Positions 35,554 to 43,953 of a DNA stretch of 64,000 bases are shown here, piece by piece. Positions within the stretch are counted from its first letter, which is position 1. Each line of letters starts with the position of its first letter. The position numbers were made by a program, and so were the translations under genes. The notes under the pieces were generated by a model. That model did not search any database and was not told where the DNA came from. It saw only the letters and a list, made by a program, of their open reading frames with translations. Source of the DNA: Intrasporangium oryzae NRRL B-24470. GTDB taxonomy: Bacteria; Actinomycetota; Actinomycetes; Actinomycetales; Dermatophilaceae. The stretch covers positions 62,001 through 126,000 of the forward strand of contig NZ_AWSA01000003.1 in the NCBI RefSeq assembly GCF_000576595.1, given 5' to 3'.

Positions 35554-37134
35554 TCACGCCTCCGGGCGGATGTGGGCGGGCATCGAGAGCCACCAGCCGA
35601 GGACCGGCTGCGCGACCTCATTGACGACCGCGTGGTCGGCCGCGTGGTCGAGCGACGAGGAGAGCGCCGCGAGCGTGTCGAACCGCCCTCGCATGCCGAG
35701 GATGTAGGTCAGGCCGCGGACGCAGTCGGCCATTCGGTTCGGGTCGGCCGCGTGGTTGTCGTGGAGGACGTGTCGGAGACGGTCGGCGCAGCGCGCCTCA
35801 CGGGCAGCCCGCACCGGCGTCCGCGGCTCGACGCAGTTGCCCGCCACGACACCCACCTCGGCGACCATCTCGGGCCCGGTCTCGGGCGAGCAGGCCATGT
35901 CGATGAAGAGCGGCAGGTCCTCGGCTCGCCCCAGCCAGGTCAGCACGGTGCAGCACTCGTGGGCGGCGATGACGTCCCCTTCGGCGCGTGCCGTCGCCAG
36001 CTCGGCGGCATACTCCCTGCCGACGACCTGACCCTGCGGGGAGATCATGAGGATGGAGAGCGCGTTGGAGCGTGTCATCTCGTCCGTGTGGCCGAGCGCC
36101 GTGTCGAGCAGGCGGTAGAGCACCGGCTCGCCGTCGGGCTCCGGCTGGCTCTCGTCGACCGCGGCGCGGACGCGGCGCCTGACCCGCCGCAGGGTCTCGG
36201 GCGGGACGGCGCGCCCCTCGAGGATGATCGAGGCCGCGAACGAGCGGTCCTCGGCCGTCAGAGCCTGCGCGAGACGGGTCCGACCCGGCAGCTCGAGCGC
36301 GCGCAGGAGGTTGGCCGCGCCTCTGTGGACCCGGTAGGGCGCCCGGGAGTCGCGGAGATGACCGATCGCGAGATGGGCCGCCGCGCGCGCCAGGCCGGGC
36401 GTCAGGTGGTCGCCGGTGACGAGCGACGTCAGGGCGATGAGACAGGCGCGCAGCGCGTCCGGGTTGGTCGGCGTGCTCAGCTCGTCGAGGAGGATCCGGA
36501 GGGCGGCCGGGTGGGTCGTGAACTGGAGCAGGCTCATCGTGTCGTTGTAGAACTGCGCCCGCGGGTCGTCGAGGATGTCGCGGACCATGTCCGCGACGAC
36601 CGCGCCGCTCCGCGGGTGGCCGGCGAGGCGGGCGACGGCCTCGGCCCGGAGGTCGTACTCCAGGCCGACCGTGACGACGAGCTCGTGGATGCACCGTCGC
36701 ATGAGGTGCTCCCAGTCGCCTGCCCGGACCATGGCGTGCGGCATGCGACCGAGGTTGGCGGACAGGCGGTCCCAGTCGTGGCCGGTCATCCGCTCGGGGG
36801 CGACGGCGCGCTCGACGAGCTGGAGCGTCTCGTCGACGTCGGGATCCTCTCTGGGGTTCAGCGCGGCCGTGGAGCGGACCGGCGAGGCGTTGCGCGCGAA
36901 CTGGTCGATGGCGCAGAGGAGCTGGCCCTCCGGGAGCCCGAGGACGATCTCGTAGCGACGGACGAGGTCTTGCGTGATCTCGACCGCGCCGCTCTCCCAG
37001 CGCCCGACCTGGGCCCGGTGGACGGCCGGGGCACGTCCTGCCCCGGCCGCGAACCCCGAGGCGGTGCGCAGGCCGGGATCGGCTGCGTGCCGACGCGCGT
37101 TGCGCAACACCCAGAGCATCTCGTCGACCAGCAC
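35554..37134 (-). CDS. XRE-type regulator with a large helical C-terminal domain
   Basis: A 526-residue protein. Residues 1-80 form a helix-turn-helix domain (EMLWVLRNARRHAADPG, RAQVGRWESGAVEITQDLVRRYEIVLGLPEGQLLCAID). The remaining ~440 residues are Ala/Leu/Arg-rich helices, with repeated units such as HLTPGLARAAAHLAIGHLRDS that suggest HEAT/ARM-like repeats. Such large regulators may sense a protein or peptide partner. GTG at 37134 follows AAGGGGAAG. Two AACGTT sites and a GTTGCG/CGCAAC inverted repeat lie 60-90 bases upstream and could be its operator. Confidence 0.8.
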   Translation of the reverse strand: MLVDEMLWVLRNARRHAADPGLRTASGFAAGAGRAPAVHRAQVGRWESGAVEITQDLVRRYEIVLGLPEGQLLCAIDQFARNASPVRSTAALNPREDPDVDETLQLVERAVAPERMTGHDWDRLSANLGRMPHAMVRAGDWEHLMRRCIHELVVTVGLEYDLRAEAVARLAGHPRSGAVVADMVRDILDDPRAQFYNDTMSLLQFTTHPAALRILLDELSTPTNPDALRACLIALTSLVTGDHLTPGLARAAAHLAIGHLRDSRAPYRVHRGAANLLRALELPGRTRLAQALTAEDRSFAASIILEGRAVPPETLRRVRRRVRAAVDESQPEPDGEPVLYRLLDTALGHTDEMTRSNALSILMISPQGQVVGREYAAELATARAEGDVIAAHECCTVLTWLGRAEDLPLFIDMACSPETGPEMVAEVGVVAGNCVEPRTPVRAAREARCADRLRHVLHDNHAADPNRMADCVRGLTYILGMRGRFDTLAALSSSLDHAADHAVVNEVAQPVLGWWLSMPAHIRPEA

Positions 37135-37469
37135 ACTTCCCCTTTTCCCTGTAGGTCCGAACTCAACCGCCACCCCCGGTCCGGCGCGTCCGGTGTTGCG
37201 CCGGGAACAAACGTTCGCAACGTTGCCGGACCGGCCTCGCGGGGATGTCTACGGTGTGCACGGGCCGCATGGGGGGCACGGTCCACGGGGACGGGAGCCG
37301 GGTGGAGGGACGGCTCCCGTCCCACGCCCCCGCACCAGTCCCACATACCCCGTCCGAGTCGTCTCGCGCGGTATGCCGCTGGGCGGGGCCGGCGCCAGAG
37401 GGCGCGGTCCGTCCCCCCAACGGGAAACACCGTGGCCGAGTGTCGGGCGCCGGTGGCAGGCTGACGCGC
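37135..37469. other. 335-base divergent region with hairpin and possible operator
   Basis: The region separates the XRE gene from the double acetyltransferase. GTTGCG (37195-37200) and CGCAAC (37216-37221), with AACGTT twice (37210-37215, 37219-37224), may bind the XRE protein. A hairpin GGGACGGGAGCC/GGCTCCCGTCCC spans 37288-37323, and one GTATGCC copy is at 37371-37377. No gene is seen. Confidence 0.5.
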
Positions 37470-38648
37470 ATGGACGCGCCCGCCCTCACCGACCTCGTGC
37501 CCACCCTCACCGACGGCGTCATCACGTTGCGGGCCCACTCGCCCGCCGACGTCGACACGCTCGTCGAGCAGTGCACCGACCCCGACACCCTCCGCTGGAC
37601 GACCGTCCCCCGCGGCTACACCAGGGACGACGCTGCGGGCTTCGTCCGGCACGCGGCTGCTCAGTGGGCCGACCCGTCCGGCAGCCGGATGTGGGCGATC
37701 GAGTGGGTCGACGACTCCTCCGGCGAGCCCACGCCACGTTACGGCGGCACGGTCGACCTCCGTCCCGGGGAGTCGCCGCTGACCGCGTCGATCGGGTTCG
37801 CCCTGCACCCCGCGGCACGCGGCACAGGCGCCATGTCGCGCGCGGTGCGCCTCGCGGCGGCCCAGGCGTTCGAGGCCGGGCTCTGGGGCCGGCCGCTCGA
37901 GCGGATCCACTGGCGCGCGATCGTCGGCAACTGGGGATCGCGCCGGGTCGCGTGGGCGACGGGCTTCACCTTCCACGCCACGCTGCCCGGCACGCACGTC
38001 GACCCGACCGACCCAAAGGGCCCGGCCCTCGACTGCTGGTACGCGAGCCTCGCCAAGGGCGACCCGATGACGCCCCAGACCCCGTGGTTCACGGCCCCGG
38101 TGATCGAGGAGGACGGGCTGCGCCTGCGCGTGTGGCGCCCCGACGACATCGAGGCGCTCGAGGAGCGCAACGACCCCGAGCACTGGATGCCGGCGCACGC
38201 GGTCCTCCGACCGGAGATGTTCCAGCGCTGGCGCCACCGGCGGCTCGAGCTCATGGCCGAGGGCATGGCCGTCGACTGGTGCGTCGCCGACGCCGACACC
38301 GACCGGGCCCTCGGCAGCGTCGCCGTCTTCTCCCGGATGGGACCGATGACCGGCGACGCCGCCGAGCTCGGCTACCAGCTCTTCCCGAGCGCCCGGGGCC
38401 GGGGCGTCGCCAAGACGGCTGCGCGGCTCGCGATCCGGCACGCGCTCACCCCGAAGGAGGCCGGCGGCCTGGGGCTGCGCCGCCTCGTCGCCGAGACGGC
38501 CGCCGACAACGCGGCGAGCAACCGTGTCCTCGAGTCCAACGGCTTCGTCGCCTTCGGCCGCGAGCACCACGTCGACCTGCTGGCCGACGGCACCTACCAG
38601 GACGGCCTCCACTGGGAGCTCCTGCCCCACGGGGCCGACCGTGTGTGA
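37470..38648 (+). CDS. Tandem GNAT acetyltransferase (two domains)
   Basis: A 392-residue protein made of two RimJ-like acetyltransferase domains. The first (about 15-195) has ASIGFALHPAARGTGAMSRAVRLA and ERIHWRAIVGNWGSRRVAWATGF. The second (about 210-390) has AAELGYQLFPSARGRGVAKTAARLA and RRLVAETAADNAASNRVLESNGFV. Both keep the R/G-x-G-x-G/A acetyl-CoA loop. Duplication within one chain is less common than single-domain forms. Substrate unknown. ATG at 37470. Confidence 0.88.
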   Translation: MDAPALTDLVPTLTDGVITLRAHSPADVDTLVEQCTDPDTLRWTTVPRGYTRDDAAGFVRHAAAQWADPSGSRMWAIEWVDDSSGEPTPRYGGTVDLRPGESPLTASIGFALHPAARGTGAMSRAVRLAAAQAFEAGLWGRPLERIHWRAIVGNWGSRRVAWATGFTFHATLPGTHVDPTDPKGPALDCWYASLAKGDPMTPQTPWFTAPVIEEDGLRLRVWRPDDIEALEERNDPEHWMPAHAVLRPEMFQRWRHRRLELMAEGMAVDWCVADADTDRALGSVAVFSRMGPMTGDAAELGYQLFPSARGRGVAKTAARLAIRHALTPKEAGGLGLRRLVAETAADNAASNRVLESNGFVAFGREHHVDLLADGTYQDGLHWELLPHGADRV

Positions 38649-38774
38649 GCACGGGTGCGGGACGCGGCGTGACGCAGACGAGACCCGGATCTGCTTGCGG
38701 CGGCGCTCCACCGGGTACGACGCTGGCAGGGAGCGGTGCGGAACCAGCCGGGCCGGATGGCGGAGGAGACACGG

Positions 38775-39125
38775 ATGTCGTTCAGTGAGCAGATGAGGCA
38801 GAAGGCCGAGGAGGTCCGTCTGCAGGCCAAGGCCAAGGATTTCGGCGACGCAGTCGCCCAGATGGTCAAGGCGACGGTCGAGATCGCGGCGGGCTACGCC
38901 TCGCAGAACCGCGCGAAGGTCGACGGCATGCTCGACAAGGCCGAGGTGACGATCGTCGACCGGACCGGGTCCAAGCACGCCGACACCGTCGCCAAGGTGC
39001 GCGGGAAGGTCGACCAGGGGTTCGACAAGCTCGTCGAGCACGGGGGCGCCAAGCCTGGAGTGCCCGACGACACGACCTCGGCCTTCACCGACGACGACGA
39101 GCCGTCGGCGGGCTCCCCGTCCTGA
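38775..39125 (+). CDS. MT0933/Rv0909-type small protein (antitoxin-like)
   Basis: A 116-residue acidic, helical protein. The middle, KVDGMLDKAEVTIVDRTGSKHADTVAKVRGKVDQGFDKLVEHG, follows the MT0933 'antitoxin' family pattern, and the tail is Asp/Glu/Ser-rich. Many family members stand alone and have no demonstrated toxin; no toxin gene is adjacent here. CGGAGGAG lies 6 bases before the ATG at 38775. The stop is followed by a long inverted repeat. Confidence 0.72.
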   Translation: MSFSEQMRQKAEEVRLQAKAKDFGDAVAQMVKATVEIAAGYASQNRAKVDGMLDKAEVTIVDRTGSKHADTVAKVRGKVDQGFDKLVEHGGAKPGVPDDTTSAFTDDDEPSAGSPS

Positions 39126-39135
39126 CCGACGCGTG

Positions 39136-39181
39136 ACCGGGTCGTATGCCGCAGAGCTCGCTCAGCGGCATACGGCCCGGT
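39136..39181. terminator. GTATGCC/GGCATAC hairpin in a convergent gap
   Basis: ACCGGGTCGTATGCCGC (39136-39152) pairs with GCGGCATACGGCCCGGT (39165-39181), with one wobble and a 12-base loop. It ends both the MT0933-like gene and the SPFH gene. Confidence 0.7.
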
Positions 39182-39209
39182 TCGTCGACCCCGTTCGGTG
39201 TGCCCGGCC

Positions 39210-40073
39210 TCAGGCGGACTCGCCCAGTGCGGGAGGAGCGTCCCCCGGCGGGGCCGAGCGGACCGGCGAGACCTGGTGGCCGTCCTGGCGGGCCTCCAGC
39301 GCTGCCGACTCCCGGGAGAGGAACGTGCCCATCTCCGCGATGGTCGACATGAGCGGCGCGGGGAAGACGACGACCGTGTTCTTGTCGACACCGATCTCGA
39401 CGAGGCTCTGGAGGTTGCGCAGCTGGAGCGCGAGCGGGTGCGCCATCATCGTGTCGGACGCGTCGCCCAGGGCGGCGGCCGCGAGCGACTCGCCCTCGGC
39501 GTTGATGATCTTGGCCCGCTTCTCCCGCTCGGCCTCGGCCTGCTTGGCCATGGCCCGCTTCATCCCCTCGGGGAGCTGGATGTCCTTGAGCTCGACGAGG
39601 GTCACCTCGACGCCCCACTCGACCGTCGTGATGTCGAGGATCCGGCGGATGTCGACGTTGATCCGGTCGGTCTCGGCGAGGGTCTCGTCGAGACTGTGCT
39701 GGCCGACGACCTTGCGCAGCGTCGTCTGGGCGATCTGGTTGATCGCCGCGTTGACGTTCTCGATCGCGACGACCGACTTCACGGCGTCGACGACGCGGAA
39801 GTAGGCGACCGCCGACACGTCGACGCTCACGTTGTCGCGCGTGATGATCCCCTGCGACTGGATCGGCATGGTGACGACCCGCAGCGAGACGCGGTGGAGC
39901 ACGTCGACGACGGGGATGATGACCCGCAGCCCGGGCTGGCGAACGCCGACGACCTTGCCGAGCCGGAAGAGCACCCCCAGCTCGTACTGCTTGACGATCT
40001 TGAGCGACATGGCCGCGATGACGACCAGCAGGATCGCGATGACGACGAGGGTGACGATGACGGTCGTGCTCAT
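39210..40073 (-). CDS. SPFH/stomatin-family membrane protein (slipin)
   Basis: A 287-residue protein. One N-terminal membrane helix (VIVTLVVIAILLVVIAAMSLKIV) is followed by the SPFH domain: YELGVLFRLGKVVGVRQPGLRVIIPVVDVLHRVSLRVVTMPIQSQGIITRDNVSVDVSAVAYFRV. A coiled-coil-forming region (AMAKQAEAEREKRAKIINAEGE) comes next. Slipins form membrane microdomain scaffolds and often pair with an NfeD-like protease partner, which I do not see next to this gene. The C-terminal 35 residues are Ala/Pro-rich. Confidence 0.92.
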   Translation of the reverse strand: MSTTVIVTLVVIAILLVVIAAMSLKIVKQYELGVLFRLGKVVGVRQPGLRVIIPVVDVLHRVSLRVVTMPIQSQGIITRDNVSVDVSAVAYFRVVDAVKSVVAIENVNAAINQIAQTTLRKVVGQHSLDETLAETDRINVDIRRILDITTVEWGVEVTLVELKDIQLPEGMKRAMAKQAEAEREKRAKIINAEGESLAAAALGDASDTMMAHPLALQLRNLQSLVEIGVDKNTVVVFPAPLMSTIAEMGTFLSRESAALEARQDGHQVSPVRSAPPGDAPPALGESA

Positions 40074-40237
40074 GACGAGCCTCTTCGTGCTCTGTGGTGC
40101 GCCACGGGCGAGGCCGGCTCGATCGCCGTCGTGCGAGGTGCCCGCGGTCCCTTCAGGCTACGCCGTCCGGCTGTGCCGACAGCGATAAGGAGACGGAGCG
40201 AACGTGCGGCTCCCACCGCCCCCACCGCGCCGAGGCG

Positions 40238-41317
40238 TCACACCTTGCGCAGCGTCCACTCGCCGCCGGTCCTGATCGTGATGATCGAGGGTCCGGCGCT
40301 CATCGGGACGGTTCCGGAGTAGCCGCCGTCGTGGTTGAGGAGCACGTCGGGGTAGCCCTGGCCGATCTGGACGACGGAGACGCCCGAGTCGCCCCGGTAG
40401 CGGATGCGCAGGCTGCTCGCGGCGCCGTCGTAGCGGAAGACGCGGTCGCCGGTGCCCGACGCGGAGCCGTCGAACCTCGGCGCGCTGCCCATCGGCGACA
40501 CCGTCACGGTCCAGTCGCCGGCGGCCGTGATCTGCAGCTTGGTCGGCGCGGCCCCGAAGTCGGTGAAGCCGTAGGCCGTCGTCCCGGTGTAGCCCCCCGC
40601 GACGTCGACGAGCAGGTCGGACGTGCGCTGGTTGTTCGCGTCGAGGACCTGGACCGAGAAGCGGCCCTCACCCTGGTGGGAGGCCCGGACGAGTGCGGCC
40701 ATGACCCCCGAGGGAAGGTCGACGACCCCGTCGCCGTGGCCCTTCACGGTGAACCGCTCGAACGTCCCGAAGGCCGCGTCGTACGTGCCGCGCAGGGGCG
40801 GCGCACCCTGGTCGATCGTCGCGGTCGCCTCGGTCGTCGGCGTCGCGGTCGGCGTCGGGCTCGACTCGGTCACGGTCGGCACCTCGGAGGGCGTCGGGTC
40901 GCTCGTCGTGGTCGCGGCCGGCCTGGTCGTCGCGGGAGCCGCGATCGGCGAGGCGGGCGGGGTGTCATCGCCCCCGCCCGTGAGCAGCAGCGCGACGACG
41001 ACGACCGCTCCGAGGGCGCCGGGCACGATGAACCGCTTGCGCTGGAACCACGGCCGGTCGTCTCGCGGCGTCGACGTGAAGGTCAGCGCATCGTCGTCAG
41101 CCGATCCGGCGGCATACGCCCCGGCCTGGGCGGCGAGCTGGGAGGCGGTCGGGCCGAGGGAGAGCATCATCGTGTGGTTGACCTGCGGCACGGGAAGCGT
41201 CGTGCTCCGCCCGTTCGCCCCGGAGGCCGGCGCCGGGCCGTCGGTCCAGGCGAGGCCGTCCCAGTAGCGCATGGTCCCGTCGGCGTCGGGGTACCAGCCG
41301 GCTGGCGAAGGGGACAT
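40238..41317 (-). CDS. DUF2510 membrane-anchored extracytoplasmic protein
   Basis: A 359-residue protein. The N-terminal DUF2510 motif is SPAGWYPDADGTMRYWDGLAWTDGP (about 4-28). A cytoplasmic spacer, one transmembrane helix (FIVPGALGAVVVVALLLTGGG, about 93-113) and a long Thr/Pro/Ser stretch follow. Outside is a beta-rich domain with two related halves (FSVQVLDANNQRTSDLLVDVAGGYTGTTAYGF and LRIRYRGDSGVSVVQIGQGYPDVLLNHDGGYSGTVPM). This suggests a sensor or wall-associated role; function unknown. Divergent from another DUF2510 gene. Confidence 0.82.
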   Translation of the reverse strand: MSPSPAGWYPDADGTMRYWDGLAWTDGPAPASGANGRSTTLPVPQVNHTMMLSLGPTASQLAAQAGAYAAGSADDDALTFTSTPRDDRPWFQRKRFIVPGALGAVVVVALLLTGGGDDTPPASPIAAPATTRPAATTTSDPTPSEVPTVTESSPTPTATPTTEATATIDQGAPPLRGTYDAAFGTFERFTVKGHGDGVVDLPSGVMAALVRASHQGEGRFSVQVLDANNQRTSDLLVDVAGGYTGTTAYGFTDFGAAPTKLQITAAGDWTVTVSPMGSAPRFDGSASGTGDRVFRYDGAASSLRIRYRGDSGVSVVQIGQGYPDVLLNHDGGYSGTVPMSAGPSIITIRTGGEWTLRKV

Positions 41318-41637
41318 GGCTCATCTCCGTGTGGGTGAAACGGGCAGTCAAGCGGGCTCAGGGGTGACGCGCCCGGGGAGTCCTGGTCCCGGACGGTGAG
41401 CACGAGCCTTCGCCGTCCCGCGCACCGACCCCGGCCGAGAGCGTCGCGACAAGGTAGCCGATGGCGGGTGGCCGGCGGGAGGGGCGTTCGCTATCGGTTC
41501 GGTCACGGTGGGGGCGCCGTGGGGACGGGGGAGCTGATCCCGGCCGCTTGGTCCCGCTTGGCCCCCTGTCTCGCGCGCGTCGGGCATCCTTGACGGACGG
41601 CCACCGTGACCGTCGCTCGCCGATCGATGGAGAAGCC
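41318..41637. other. 320-base divergent spacer between two DUF2510 genes
   Basis: I see no gene here. A TTGACG hexamer at 41590-41595 could be a -35 for the rightward gene, but no convincing -10 follows at 16-18 bases. No repeats or strong hairpins were noted. Confidence 0.4.
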
Positions 41638-42027
41638 ATGACGACACCGCCCGCACCCCGCGAGATCCCACCCGGCTGGTATCCCGATCCGGAGGGCAAG
41701 CCGCGGACCCGCTACTGGGACGGCGACGCGTGGACCGACCAGCTCGGTCCTGCCGTGCCGGCCATGGCCTCCGCCCAGGGGCTCCCCCGCCTCGACGTCG
41801 ACCCGATGGGCCAGCCGGTGAGCCCGTACTCCCGACTCGCGGCTGCTCTGCTCTGCGGCTTCTTGGGCGTGCTCGGGGTGCACCGTTTCTACGTCGGCAA
41901 GATCGGGACCGGCATCGTCTTCATCCTCACCGGCGGCGGCCTCGGGATCTGGTGGATCGTCGACCTGATCCTGCTCCTCACCGGCAAGTTCCGTGACAAG
42001 GACGAGCGGCTCCTCCTCAACTGGTGA
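41638..42027 (+). CDS. DUF2510-TM2 domain protein
   Basis: A 129-residue protein combining DUF2510 (IPPGWYPDPEGKPRTRYWDGDAWTDQLG, about 10-37) with a TM2 domain. The latter holds two membrane helices around GFLGVLGVHRFYVGKIGTGIVFILTGGGLGIWWIVDLILLLTGKF, the classic TM2 signature with its DR(F/Y)-like turn as HRFY. The function of both domains is unknown; they co-occur widely in actinobacteria. ATG at 41638. The stop is only 15 bases from the convergent CopD-CtaG gene's stop. Confidence 0.9.
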   Translation: MTTPPAPREIPPGWYPDPEGKPRTRYWDGDAWTDQLGPAVPAMASAQGLPRLDVDPMGQPVSPYSRLAAALLCGFLGVLGVHRFYVGKIGTGIVFILTGGGLGIWWIVDLILLLTGKFRDKDERLLLNW

Positions 42028-42042
42028 CCGGCACCGCCACGC

Positions 42043-43953
42043 TCAGTGCCGGGGAGTCCGTCGGGCGGTCACGGCATGCAGCCACGTTGCGACCCGGACG
42101 ACGAGGGCGAGGAGCAGCACCGCGGCGCCCGCGACGACCGCGAGCCGCCCCGCCGCCTGCTGGTCGGCAAGCGGGTCGGTCAGCCACGGGAGCCCGAGCG
42201 CCGTGAGGACGTCCTCCGCGAGCAGCTCGTGCGCCCGCAGGAGCACGAGCCCGAGGACGATGCAGAACGCCCCGAGCAGGGCGACCGCCCCGAGCCGCCG
42301 GGCCGCACTGCTGGCCGGCCACCCCGGCTCAGCCCCGACGAGGCGGAAGGCGAGGAGCGAGCCGCTGCCGAACGCTGCGACCATCGCGAGCTGGTGTCCG
42401 GGATGCGTGGTCATGACGACATCGAGCACGGGCCTCACGAGACCGAGGAGGAGCGCCGTCGACACCAGCGCCGCGGCGACCAGCGGGGTCACCCGGGCCA
42501 GCACGGCCGAGCCGACGACACCGTCGACGACCTCGCGTGGGCCGAGCGTGCCGTCGCGACGCCGGGTGAGCACGCCCCGGGCGAGCGGGACCGGGCCGCC
42601 GAGGGCGAGGAGGACCGGCACGACGAGCGCGAGGGTCAGCAGCTGGGCGAGGTGCCACGACAGGGTCACCCGCCCGTAGACCCCGGGCGCGCCGCTCGTC
42701 GCCCACACGAACGCCGCCCAACCGGCGGCCCAGGCCACGGTTCGCCCAACGGGCCACGACGAGCCCCGCCCTCGGACGCGACGGAGCCCGGCGGCGTACA
42801 GGCCGACGGCGAGAAGCGCGAGGGTGAAGGTGAGCCAGTCGACCCGCCACGTCGTGATCCAGGACGCCCACGTCGGCGCCGGCGGGGCGGGGAAACCGGT
42901 CAGGGCGAGCGTCGGAGACGGGTTCTCGACAGTCGTCGGCTCCGGTGGGGCGCTTCGGGCCAGGCCCGAGGCGACCCCGAACGCGACCGCCATGAGGAGG
43001 ACCTCGGCGATCGCGAGCCGGACGAACGCCCGCGGGGCGTCGGCGAGCTCCGCGAGTGTCCTGCGCCGGTGCCACCAGCCGGCGGCGCCGAGGAGGGCGA
43101 GGATGCAGGCCTTCACGACGACGAGCAGACCGTATGCCGTGCCGAGGTCGCTCCACGAGCCCAGCCTCGTCGTCGCGACGACCACCCCGGAGGAACCGAG
43201 GGCGACGAACGACCACAGCGCCACCGCGGAGAAGCGACGGGCGACGACAGGCAGGTCGCCCCCGAGAGCCCGGCTGAGGACGAGCAGGGCGGCCAGCCCG
43301 CCGACCCACGCCCCCGAGGCGAGCAGGTGCAGACCCAGGGAGTCGACGGAGGTCTCGTGGTCGGCGGACGTGCCGGAGTGGCTCGCCTGGGCGATGAGCG
43401 TCATCCCGAGAACGGCCACGAGCGCCAGGCCGAGCAGGCGCGACCGGCTCGGCAGCTCGCTGGCACTGTGCCGGGCGGGCGCGTGCGACCGTGTCCCGGC
43501 GGCCACGACGAGCGCGCAGGCCGCCGAGAGGAGGCCGACGCGGCTCGGGTCGACGGTCCAGAAATCCGTCGTGAGGGACCGGTAGAGGTCGGGGTCAGTC
43601 AGCGGAAGCCCGACAGCGTCGGCGAAGGCGACGAAGGCGCCGACGAGGGCCAGCGCCGCCCACCACGCCGCAGCCCGTCTGCCGAGTCGCACAGCCGCGC
43701 CCAACCCCCGGGTCGGGGTGGGATCGGGGGCGGGGATCATCGTGGCCGCGAGGAGGAGTGCGCCCACCGTGAGGGCTGCCGTGAGGTCGCCCGCGACGCG
43801 GACGATCGGGACCGTCCAACGGACGAGCGGCCCCGCGTCTCCGACGAAGACGAGCGGGTCGAGGGCACCGGTCGAGCGCACGGCGAGCGCCGCCGCGACG
43901 GTGCCGAGCACCACCGCGGCGACAACCGTGAGAGCCTGGCCACGCCGGGTCAT
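42043..43953 (-). CDS. CopD-CtaG fusion membrane protein
   Basis: A 636-residue, heavily hydrophobic protein. The N-terminal ~330 residues match the CopD copper-resistance domain (SVDSLGLHLLASGAWVGGLAALLVLSRAL holds the conserved His and Trp). The C-terminal ~260 residues match the Caa3/CtaG cytochrome-oxidase assembly family (GVYGRVTLSWHLAQLLTLALVVPVLLALGGPVPLA and MTTHPGHQLAMVAAFGSG). It probably moves or delivers copper across the membrane for oxidase assembly. Its ATG overlaps the stop of the upstream HTH-membrane gene (ATGA), so both are made together. Confidence 0.88.
   Translation of the reverse strand: MTRRGQALTVVAAVVLGTVAAALAVRSTGALDPLVFVGDAGPLVRWTVPIVRVAGDLTAALTVGALLLAATMIPAPDPTPTRGLGAAVRLGRRAAAWWAALALVGAFVAFADAVGLPLTDPDLYRSLTTDFWTVDPSRVGLLSAACALVVAAGTRSHAPARHSASELPSRSRLLGLALVAVLGMTLIAQASHSGTSADHETSVDSLGLHLLASGAWVGGLAALLVLSRALGGDLPVVARRFSAVALWSFVALGSSGVVVATTRLGSWSDLGTAYGLLVVVKACILALLGAAGWWHRRRTLAELADAPRAFVRLAIAEVLLMAVAFGVASGLARSAPPEPTTVENPSPTLALTGFPAPPAPTWASWITTWRVDWLTFTLALLAVGLYAAGLRRVRGRGSSWPVGRTVAWAAGWAAFVWATSGAPGVYGRVTLSWHLAQLLTLALVVPVLLALGGPVPLARGVLTRRRDGTLGPREVVDGVVGSAVLARVTPLVAAALVSTALLLGLVRPVLDVVMTTHPGHQLAMVAAFGSGSLLAFRLVGAEPGWPASSAARRLGAVALLGAFCIVLGLVLLRAHELLAEDVLTALGLPWLTDPLADQQAAGRLAVVAGAAVLLLALVVRVATWLHAVTARRTPRH

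Noticed and set aside
36858-39041. A 727-codon minus-strand frame across the acetyltransferase gene
   Set aside because: Low-complexity composition, antisense to two conserved acetyltransferase domains.
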